6,532 bases of DNA. Origin: an uncultured Oscillospiraceae bacterium. Lineage in GTDB: Bacteria; Bacillota; Clostridia; Oscillospirales; Acutalibacteraceae. Below, piece after piece: positions 1 to 4,969 of this stretch (positions are counted from its first letter, which is position 1; each line of letters begins with the position of its first letter). The notes under the pieces were generated by a model that saw nothing but the letters and a program-made list of their open reading frames with translations, did not search any database and had not been told where the DNA came from. The DNA lies in the NCBI GenBank assembly GCA_900546735.1, contig URDW01000117.1:1-6532 (forward strand), written 5' to 3'. The position numbers were made by a program, and so were the translations under genes.

Positions 1-26
1 CAGCGTCAGATGTGTATAAGAGACAG
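1..26 (+). other. Nextera (Tn5) Read 1 adapter, untrimmed library artefact
   Basis: Bases 8-26 are exactly the 19-bp Tn5 mosaic end AGATGTGTATAAGAGACAG. Bases 1-7 (CAGCGTC) are the 3' tail of the Nextera Read 1 transposase adapter that precedes it. This is synthetic library sequence and not part of the organism; genomic sequence begins at 27. It should not be read as a transposon end. Confidence 0.98.
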
Positions 27-157
27 CCCCTGACAAGCTGCTCCAAATCTTTGATTTGGGAGCGGCAGTCCGGTGGACTGTTTCGTAGCAGATTGCATTA
101 CCTTCGAGCCTTTCGCACGAAAGAGCATTGCTGAGGGGGATTCAGCCCCCTTGATAA
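27..157. repeat. Non-coding cluster of hairpins, probable dispersed repeat element
   Basis: This 131-base stretch holds no convincing gene but is full of inverted repeats. Hairpin 1 pairs 37-49 with 53-66 (13 pairs, one G bulge at 58, loop TTT). Hairpin 2 pairs CAGTCC 66-71 with GGACTG 75-80 around GGT. Hairpin 3 pairs 110-114 with 119-123. Hairpin 4 pairs AGGGGG 134-139 with CCCCCT 146-151. Hairpins 1 and 2 share base 66, so they abut. Similar CAGTCC-GGT-GGACTG hairpin sequence is, from memory only, common between genes in Faecalibacterium-like gut bacteria. The left side is cut by the adapter, so the element may be partial. It could instead be the 3' end or terminator of an upstream gene, although hairpin 4 has only a poor T-run (TTGAT). 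Confidence 0.4.
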
Positions 158-217
158 GTGCATCTGTGCTTCCGAAAGTTATTTATAAAAAATGATAAGG
201 AACATTTAAGAAGAAAA

Positions 218-952
218 ATGACAAAGCAAGAAATGATGCAAATCGTTCGCGGGCAGCTGTCAATCGATTACAATTGTTGCCCGGAGGATTTTGACAAAGA
301 TGGCGTGATTTTTACGGTTGCTGAAAAATGGCCGGGTCGGCGCGAAATGCCGTTTGTGCAGCCGCGTCTGGAAGTGATCACCATGGGCAAAAGCACCATA
401 GTCAATGCCTCTAAATCGATCATGCCTTATGTAAAAAGAAAATTTGCTGGCAAGTCCGGTTATGAAATACTGACTAGCGAACTTGTTTATGGGGTGAATC
501 CGTATTATCTGCCGGATCCTGTTGTTTGCGAAGCAGTTCCAGTGCCTGGCTATATTTTTACATTACGGAATCAAAATGTTCAGGATTTTTATCGGTTCGA
601 CGGTTTCCACAACGCGTTGCAGTATGACCGCGCTAGCAAAAGACCAGAAATGCTTGCCGCTGCGGCTTATAGCGGCAGCACATTGGTGGGGCTGGCATGC
701 GCCAGCGCTGACAGTCGCGCAATGTGGCAGATTGGTTTGGATGTTTTGCCGCAGCACCGTGGCCGTGGTATTGCCGTTCAGCTGGTACGCCTATTAACGG
801 CCGAAACACTGCGCCGGGGCATTGTACCATATTACACAACAGATTGCAGCAATATTCCTTCGCAAAAGGTGGCTTTTAAAAGCGGCTATTGTCCGGCATG
901 GTCGCATTGCTTTAAAACAAGACGGCCGAAAATTTCTATCTTTGGTATTTAG
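218..952 (+). CDS. GNAT family N-acetyltransferase
   Basis: The 244-residue product is a predicted cytosolic acetyl-CoA-dependent N-acetyltransferase; its acceptor is unknown. The C-terminal half carries the GNAT fold. Strand beta4 (MWQIGLDVL, 169-177) leads into motif A, Q179-x-x-G182-x-G184, the pyrophosphate-binding loop for CoA. It is followed by the helix AVQLVRLLTAETLRRG and a motif-B-like segment (N212, S215, VAFKSGY 218-224). The N-terminal ~110 residues are a family-specific region ending near NPYYLPD (94-100). The family is common in Clostridia. I chose ATG 218 over the in-frame GTG at 158. The GTG sits right behind hairpin 4 with no ribosome binding site, whereas 218 is preceded by purine-rich AAGGAA (197-202, rather far) and AAGAAG (208-213), and residue 1 there begins the conserved-looking block. 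The extra 20 residues from 158 look non-conserved. The gene is visibly more AT-rich than its neighbours. It is followed by its own terminator, so it is probably monocistronic. Confidence 0.85.
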   Translation: MTKQEMMQIVRGQLSIDYNCCPEDFDKDGVIFTVAEKWPGRREMPFVQPRLEVITMGKSTIVNASKSIMPYVKRKFAGKSGYEILTSELVYGVNPYYLPDPVVCEAVPVPGYIFTLRNQNVQDFYRFDGFHNALQYDRASKRPEMLAAAAYSGSTLVGLACASADSRAMWQIGLDVLPQHRGRGIAVQLVRLLTAETLRRGIVPYYTTDCSNIPSQKVAFKSGYCPAWSHCFKTRRPKISIFGI

Positions 953-954
953 GC

Positions 955-983
955 TTGTATCTCCAATCGTATCATGGTATCAT
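955..983 (+). promoter_or_regulatory. Possible extended -10 promoter for the DUF4832 gene
   Basis: TTGTAT (955-960, 3 of 6 to the -35 consensus) is followed after 17 bases by TATCAT (978-983, 5 of 6 to the -10 consensus). The -10 is preceded by TG at 975-976, giving an extended -10 (TGgTATCAT). Transcription would start near 990, inside the hairpin at 988-1014. It is the only promoter-like sequence between the GNAT stop and the next gene, but the overlap with the terminator makes it uncertain. Confidence 0.35.
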
Positions 984-987
984 GAGG

Positions 988-1020
988 GCGGCGGTTTCCT
1001 TTGGAGACGGCCGCTTTTTT
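988..1020 (+). terminator. Rho-independent terminator after the GNAT gene
   Basis: Bases 988-999 pair with 1003-1014 (11 of 12 positions pair, including one G-T; single G/G mismatch 993/1009) around a TTT loop. Six T follow at 1015-1020, with a second T5 shortly after. It starts 35 bases after the GNAT stop and ends 31 bases before the next start codon. It therefore ends the GNAT transcript and could also act as a leader structure for the downstream gene. Confidence 0.85.
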
Positions 1021-1051
1021 GCAGTTTTTCTGTACGGAGAGGGGAAAGAAA

Positions 1052-2422
1052 ATGAACGAACAGACCAAAACGGCAAATACCTTTTGCCCGCGGCCGCTTT
1101 GTTTGGATGAGGCGCAGGTGCTTCTGAAAAACCCGGACCGCGGCTTGCGCATGGAAACGTACATCACGCTGGGCAGTGATCTTTGCAGCTATCCCGGTGA
1201 CGGGGAAGATCCGTTCGCCCGGGCAAAACGCATGTTTGTAAAGTATGAGGCTGACAGTCCGACGCTCTGCCAGGTCTATGTTTACCTTTGCGGCTATGCA
1301 AATGCGCCGCTCGACGATCTGGCGTTTTCACAGCTGAAAGCGTTTTTTGCACTGTTTCGGGATAACGGCATCCGCATGCTTTTGCGGTTCACCTATTCGA
1401 CCGAATCGGTGCCGGATGCGCCTTACCGTATCGTGCGCCTCCACCTGGCACAGCTGAAGGAGTGGTTTGAACGCGAACAGGCGCTGGTGCACGACACGCT
1501 CTACTGCCTACAGACCGGTATCATCGGTTACTGGGGCGAGGGGCATTCTTACCGCAAACTGCGGCCGCACACGTTTAAAAAAGTCATCGCCTCAGTCTGT
1601 GATCTGGCGCCGCATGGAATCTATACCCAGGTGCGCACGGATAAGCTTCTGCGTAAAGTTCCCCAAAAGTATTTGAATAGTGTCGGTATACACGATGACT
1701 ATATCATCGGCAATATGTACCACCCCTGGGCGTTTATCCCGGCTTCGCGGCAGAAACGGTTTTTGCGGGTCATGGCGCATGCGTGCCGAACGGTAAATGA
1801 CGGGGAGATGCCCTGGGGCAGAGCCACGCTGAACGACAAGCCCAGTGCGCCGGGGCTTGATCATCTGGACGGCAAAAAGGTTTTAAAACAGCTTGCCGCT
1901 TATTCGCTGACTTCGTTTTCGCTCGAGCACAATTACCGGGAAGAGGACGGCAAGGTCTATTCCATGCAGCACTGGCAGCACGAAATGCTCAGCCTTTCTG
2001 ATGCGCAAGCGCTTGGCCTTTCGGTCAACCCCAGCCTGTTTCAAAACAGCGCCGGGGAAGCGGTGGCCATGTCCGTTTACGATGTGATACGTTACCACCT
2101 GGGTTATCTGCTCGTTCTCTCCTCTGTAAGCGTGCAGGGCAGTGATTTGGCAGTGTCCGTCACCAACTACGGGTTTGCGCCGCCGCTGAACCTGCATTAC
2201 CTTGCGGCTGTGTGCCGCGATGGCAAAGTGCAAACACAGGTGCCGTTTGCCGATTATGACCCCAAGGCGCTGTTGCCCGGCAAAACCTGCACGTTTCACG
2301 CGCAGCTGCCGCCCGGTGCGGCGCTCGCCGGTGTTCGCCTGGCCGATTCGGCCGGCGGTAATATTTGCGCACGTTTTGCCAATGCAGGCCGTTTTGAAAA
2401 CGGTACACTGTATTTTGAATAA
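1052..2422 (+). CDS. DUF4874/DUF4832 domain protein, putative glycoside-hydrolase-like
   Basis: The 456-residue product matches the pattern of DUF4874 (N-terminal) plus DUF4832 (C-terminal) proteins, a family of unknown biochemistry thought to contain a TIM-barrel-like domain and a beta-sandwich. Family-like landmarks run in order: NPDRGL (28-33), LRFTYS (111-116), GIIGYWGEGHS (156-166, the family's G-x-WGE block), GIHDDYIIGN (212-221), DGEMPWG (250-256), SFSLEHNY (288-295), RYHLGYLL (347-354) and TNYGFAPPLN (371-380), which opens the C-terminal beta-rich domain. Acidic residues E163, E252 and E292 are candidate active-site positions by analogy only. No signal peptide or membrane segment is visible, so it should be cytosolic. 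ATG 1052 is chosen because a strong GGAGAGGGG (1036-1044) lies 7 bases upstream; the in-frame TTG at 1001 falls inside the terminator hairpin. The carbohydrate role is inference from domain type and the nearby sugar symporter. Confidence 0.8.
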   Translation: MNEQTKTANTFCPRPLCLDEAQVLLKNPDRGLRMETYITLGSDLCSYPGDGEDPFARAKRMFVKYEADSPTLCQVYVYLCGYANAPLDDLAFSQLKAFFALFRDNGIRMLLRFTYSTESVPDAPYRIVRLHLAQLKEWFEREQALVHDTLYCLQTGIIGYWGEGHSYRKLRPHTFKKVIASVCDLAPHGIYTQVRTDKLLRKVPQKYLNSVGIHDDYIIGNMYHPWAFIPASRQKRFLRVMAHACRTVNDGEMPWGRATLNDKPSAPGLDHLDGKKVLKQLAAYSLTSFSLEHNYREEDGKVYSMQHWQHEMLSLSDAQALGLSVNPSLFQNSAGEAVAMSVYDVIRYHLGYLLVLSSVSVQGSDLAVSVTNYGFAPPLNLHYLAAVCRDGKVQTQVPFADYDPKALLPGKTCTFHAQLPPGAALAGVRLADSAGGNICARFANAGRFENGTLYFE

Positions 2423-2433
2423 TGTATATAAGT

Positions 2434-2460
2434 AAAAGCCAGGAAATCCCTGGCTTTTTT
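2434..2460. terminator. Bidirectional terminator between convergent genes
   Basis: GCCAGG (2438-2443) pairs with CCTGGC (2449-2454) around a 5-base loop. The stem is extended by AAAA (2434-2437) pairing with TTTT (2455-2458). T-runs are present reading either way: six T at 2455-2460 on the plus strand, and four on the minus strand from 2434-2437. It lies 12 bases after the DUF4832 stop and 50 bases beyond the stop of the minus-strand hydrolase gene, so it can serve both. Confidence 0.9.
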
Positions 2461-2509
2461 ATTTGCCGCTATAACGATTGCAGACGAAACAGATTTATTT
2501 GTACAAGTG

Positions 2510-3412
2510 TCATGCTTTCAGCTTTTTGTTGCAGGCAATGAAGGTGGCGCGGTCCTCTATGCACTGTGTGCCGTGGCCGCGGTCATGGCCGCCGTGGTCC
2601 GAGGTGATCAGAAACAGCCAGTCTTCCTTTTGGTAGGCGTCGCGGCTTTTGATGTGTTCCATCAGTTCAAAGGCCAGGCGGTCTGCATTGGCAATGCCGG
2701 CCACATAGCGGCAGTTGCCGGGACCAAAACCGGTGCCGTGGCCGTTGTGGTCGGGAAATTCGTTGATGCCAAACAGCACGTCGCACCCGCTGTCGATCTG
2801 ATCAAGCATAAGCGCCTGCAGCTCCTCTTCGTCCTGTACCTGCTGGAACGTCAGCGGCAGCTGCTTTTCTTTTGCCTGTGCAATTTCGCCTTTGTATGTA
2901 ATGGTGAAGTGGTCGGGCCAGATGGAGGCAAAAAGAGCACGTTTGCCGGCAAGTGCGGTCTCCATTAAAACGGTGGGCACGTCGCCGTGCTTTTCTACAT
3001 GTTTTTGCACGCCGTTTTCCAGCCCCCATTTGCCGGTCAGAATGGCCGCCCAGCCCTGCGCCGTGCTCGTCTGCTGCAGTGTCTTTGGATCCTGCGGGTC
3101 GCCGCCGGCATAGCTTAAGTACAGGCTGCCGGCCTCTTTCAGTTCGGTAATGGCGCTGTAGCGGGCGCGGCAGCTGTGGCCGGTAATGGTTTCGTCATTG
3201 CCGGGGATCACATAGCCCATGCTGTCTGCCCGGGCGCCGTCCAGGCCGTAGATCAGTACTTTTTTCTGCCGGCCGTCCTGCTCAGCCAGGTGGCGGCGCA
3301 CGATCTCGGCCACTTTCGTTTGCGCAAAGGCGTTTGCATAATCGTTGTCAAAAATGCCGCACGAAATGCTTTTTAAATATTTCTTTGTGCGGTTTTTGAA
3401 AAAAAGTGACAT
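2510..3412 (-). CDS. Alkaline phosphatase superfamily hydrolase (type I phosphodiesterase-like)
   Basis: The 300-residue product has the complete two-metal active site of the alkaline phosphatase/nucleotide pyrophosphatase superfamily. These are D58 in IYGLDGAR, T117 as the likely nucleophile (TSTAQGWAAILTG, 115-127, nine residues before the TG as in NPP enzymes), D221 and H225 in PDHNGH, D272 and H273 in SDHGG, and H280 in RGHG. It probably hydrolyses a phosphate monoester, a phosphodiester or a phosphonate; which one cannot be told from sequence. There is no signal peptide, so it should act in the cytosol, unlike classical alkaline phosphatases. It is shorter than NPP enzymes and lacks a large insert. 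ATG 3412 follows an unusual G7 tract (complement of 3420-3426) used as the ribosome binding site. It is divergent from the GlpT-like transporter, which suggests that pump and hydrolase share a substrate (inference). Confidence 0.85.
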   Translation of the reverse strand: MSLFFKNRTKKYLKSISCGIFDNDYANAFAQTKVAEIVRRHLAEQDGRQKKVLIYGLDGARADSMGYVIPGNDETITGHSCRARYSAITELKEAGSLYLSYAGGDPQDPKTLQQTSTAQGWAAILTGKWGLENGVQKHVEKHGDVPTVLMETALAGKRALFASIWPDHFTITYKGEIAQAKEKQLPLTFQQVQDEEELQALMLDQIDSGCDVLFGINEFPDHNGHGTGFGPGNCRYVAGIANADRLAFELMEHIKSRDAYQKEDWLFLITSDHGGHDRGHGTQCIEDRATFIACNKKLKA

Positions 3413-3426
3413 TTTTTTACCCCCCC
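3412..3426 (-). promoter_or_regulatory. Homopolymeric ribosome binding site and start (G7-T-A7-TG)
   Basis: On the minus strand, seven G (complement of 3420-3426) are followed by T, then seven A, the last of which is the A of the ATG start. The G-run is the only Shine-Dalgarno-like sequence upstream of the hydrolase and would pair with CCUCC using a G-U pair. Both runs are prone to slippage, which would change the strength and spacing of the site. Confidence 0.6.
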
Positions 3427-3443
3427 AAAACAGAATCGTTATA

Positions 3444-3472
3444 TTTTCATTTTATCCTAACCGTATTATAAT
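3444..3472 (+). promoter_or_regulatory. Promoter of the GlpT-like transporter gene
   Basis: TTTTCA (3444-3449, 4 of 6 to -35) is followed after 17 bases by a perfect TATAAT (3467-3472). The predicted start is near 3479, giving a leader of about 47 bases to the ATG at 3526. The -10 lies inside the palindrome TATTATAATA (3464-3473). Confidence 0.65.
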
Positions 3473-3493
3473 AAATGTGCTTTTGAAAAACAA
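3465..3493 (-). promoter_or_regulatory. Divergent promoter of the phosphatase-superfamily gene
   Basis: Reading the minus strand, TTGTTT (complement of 3488-3493, 3 of 6 to -35) is followed after 17 bases by a perfect TATAAT (complement of 3465-3470). This -10 overlaps the plus-strand -10, because the decamer TATTATAATA at 3464-3473 is its own reverse complement. RNA polymerase could be placed in either direction on the same AT-rich core. Confidence 0.45.
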
Positions 3494-3525
3494 TGCAAAA
3501 AAGTCATGGAAGCCGGTGAAAAAAT

Positions 3526-4776
3526 ATGACAAAATTCAGATTTGGCTATCAGGATGGTGACCACGCGCAGCTGTTTTTTCTGTGCTGGGTCGCTTATTTT
3601 TCCACTTATATCTGCCGTCTGAATTATTCGGCCGTTATGCCCGAGATCAGCGCGGCCGGCCTTTATGGAGAAAGCCAGATCGCAGCTGTTTCGTCTGCAT
3701 TTTTCATTTGTTACGGCGCCGGGCAGCTGTTCAGCGGCAGTATTGGTGACCGCATTTCCCCGCGCATCATGATCTTCTGGGGCGTAGCCATTTCTGCAAT
3801 CAGCAATATTTTGATCTTTTTCTTCTATGATTCTTTTGCCGCACTTTTGCTGCTGTGGGGCATAAACGGCGCGGTGCAGTCCATGGTGTGGTCGCCTGTG
3901 CTGCGCGTGGCCGGCGAATATTTTTGTGAAAAAGAGAAAAATAAATTCGGCATCGACATCTCCACCACCGTGCCGCTCGGTACGCTGGCCAGCTACGGCG
4001 TCAGCCTGGTGACGGTGCTGGTTTTGCCGTGGCGCTTTGTGTTTTTAACGTGCGGCGCCGTTGTTTTACTGGCGGCCATTTACTGGTGGCTGGGCACCAA
4101 GCGCGTGATGCGCCGCCTGCAGGTAAATCCGTCCGGCGATGCACCGGCGGGCTACGCTTCTTTGCAGCCGAAAAAGCTCTTTAAGCTTCTTCTTTCGTGC
4201 GGCGTTTTGCTGGCGCTTGTGTCTATCATGATCCAGGGCACGCTGAAAGACAGCGTAACGCAGTGGATCCCCACGTTTTTGTCGCAGGGATACCACACCG
4301 GCACCGGCGTGTCGCTGGCACTGACGATGATTTTGCCGATCATCAATGTGACCGGCGCTTATTTCGCCAAAGCGCTCTTTAAAAAACTGCCGAATGAAAT
4401 GACGGTTTCGGCCGTATTTTTCGCAGTGGCCGGTGTCTTTTTGATTCTGCTGACCATGTTCGGCCAAAAAAATCTTGTGCTGGCACTTGTCTGCATGGCC
4501 GGGGTGACCAACTGCATGTTCGCGATCAATGTGATGCTTATTACCATGGTGCCCCTGCGCTTTAGTGTATACGGGCGTGTCAGCACGGTGGCCGGCCTGC
4601 TCAATGCGACAGCCTACATCGGCTGCGGTGTTTTGAACCTGGCGGCCGGCAGTCTGCTGGAGCACGGCGGTAACTGGCACGCGCTTTTTGTGCTGTGGCT
4701 GGCGCTGGCATGGGTCGCGGTAGCGGTTACGCTGGTTTGTGCGGGCTTGTGGAAACGCTTCTCTAAAAAAGCCTGA
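3526..4776 (+). CDS. MFS transporter, organophosphate:phosphate antiporter (GlpT/UhpT-like)
   Basis: The 416-residue product is a polytopic inner-membrane protein with about 12 hydrophobic segments and the hallmarks of the OPA branch of the major facilitator superfamily. TM1 contains YICRLNYSAVMP (28-39), where R31 corresponds to phosphate-binding R45 of GlpT. The loop after TM2 reads GDRISPR (74-80), like the family's S-D-R-x-N-P-R. TM4 has WGINGAVQSMVWSP (111-124), like the GlpT/UhpT segment. TM7 has LKDSVTQWIPTF (240-251), in which K241 aligns with GlpT R269, so the second phosphate-binding arginine appears replaced by lysine. The likely substrate is a small phosphorylated or phosphonate compound exchanged for phosphate. 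ATG 3526 follows GGTGA (3515-3519) at 6 bases. The gene is divergent from the phosphatase-superfamily gene and has its own terminator. It could also be a UhpC-like sensor, but no regulator genes are beside it. Confidence 0.85.
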   Translation: MTKFRFGYQDGDHAQLFFLCWVAYFSTYICRLNYSAVMPEISAAGLYGESQIAAVSSAFFICYGAGQLFSGSIGDRISPRIMIFWGVAISAISNILIFFFYDSFAALLLLWGINGAVQSMVWSPVLRVAGEYFCEKEKNKFGIDISTTVPLGTLASYGVSLVTVLVLPWRFVFLTCGAVVLLAAIYWWLGTKRVMRRLQVNPSGDAPAGYASLQPKKLFKLLLSCGVLLALVSIMIQGTLKDSVTQWIPTFLSQGYHTGTGVSLALTMILPIINVTGAYFAKALFKKLPNEMTVSAVFFAVAGVFLILLTMFGQKNLVLALVCMAGVTNCMFAINVMLITMVPLRFSVYGRVSTVAGLLNATAYIGCGVLNLAAGSLLEHGGNWHALFVLWLALAWVAVAVTLVCAGLWKRFSKKA

Positions 4777-4809
4777 TTTTTTATTTTTGTCTCTTAATCC
4801 TCCATATTG

Positions 4810-4842
4810 CGGACAGATGTACAGGACATCTGTCCGTTTTTT
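4810..4842 (+). terminator. Rho-independent terminator after the GlpT-like gene
   Basis: Bases 4810-4820 and 4826-4836 form a perfect 11-bp stem (core GGACAGATGT / ACATCTGTCC) around a 5-base loop. Six T follow at 4837-4842. It separates the GlpT-like gene from the GPH symporter gene, so the two are probably transcribed separately. Confidence 0.9.
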
Positions 4843-4865
4843 GTTTGCACAGATTTTACATAAAT

Positions 4866-4897
4866 TTGGCAATTCTTAAGAAAAGTGAAATTAAAAT
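4866..4897 (+). promoter_or_regulatory. Weak candidate promoter for the GPH symporter gene
   Basis: TTGGCA (4866-4871, 5 of 6 to -35) and TAAAAT (4892-4897, 5 of 6 to -10) are separated by 20 bases, longer than the preferred 17. They lie just after the preceding terminator in an AT-rich stretch. A 10-bp palindrome TTTGTACAAA (4912-4921) lies 14 bases after the -10 and could be an operator, but this is speculative. Confidence 0.3.
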
Positions 4898-4946
4898 AGT
4901 TGCATTGCGGATTTGTACAAAATCATCAGATCTCTGTTGAATACTG

Positions 4947-4969
4947 TGAGGAAATGAGGAATCTTTTTG
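4947..4969 (+). promoter_or_regulatory. Tandem ribosome binding sites that fix a TTG start
   Basis: TGAGGAA occurs twice in a row (4947-4953 and 4955-4961). The second copy places GAGGA (4956-4960) 6 bases before TTG 4967, an ideal spacing, and selects this codon as the start of the GPH gene. An ATG at 4954-4956 lies between the copies in a different frame, too close to the first copy for efficient use. It would give only a 14-codon peptide ending at 4998. Confidence 0.7.

Noticed and set aside
8..26. Tn5 mosaic end read as an insertion sequence terminus
   Set aside because: The flanking bases match Nextera oligonucleotides on both contig ends, and no transposase gene or 9-bp target duplication is present.
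134..156. Rho-independent terminator of an upstream gene at hairpin 4
   Set aside because: The GGGGG/CCCCC stem is followed only by TTGATA, not a T-run, and the upstream gene is not in the window.
158..217. Upstream GTG start adding 20 residues to the GNAT protein
   Set aside because: There is no ribosome binding site before the GTG, which lies directly behind a hairpin. The ATG at 218 begins the family-like N-terminus.
1883..2299. 138-codon minus-strand frame inside the DUF4832 gene
   Set aside because: It is antisense to conserved family blocks and shows no domain of its own.
2507..2968. 153-codon plus-strand frame opposite the hydrolase gene
   Set aside because: The minus strand here carries the complete metal-binding motif set of the alkaline phosphatase superfamily. 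The plus frame is hydrophobic without motifs and is a shadow.
4066..4872. 268-codon open frame on the minus strand over the GlpT-like gene
   Set aside because: It is antisense to a gene with clear transporter motifs. Its product is low-complexity, rich in H, Q and R, with no recognisable domain, as expected for a shadow of a GC-rich membrane protein gene.
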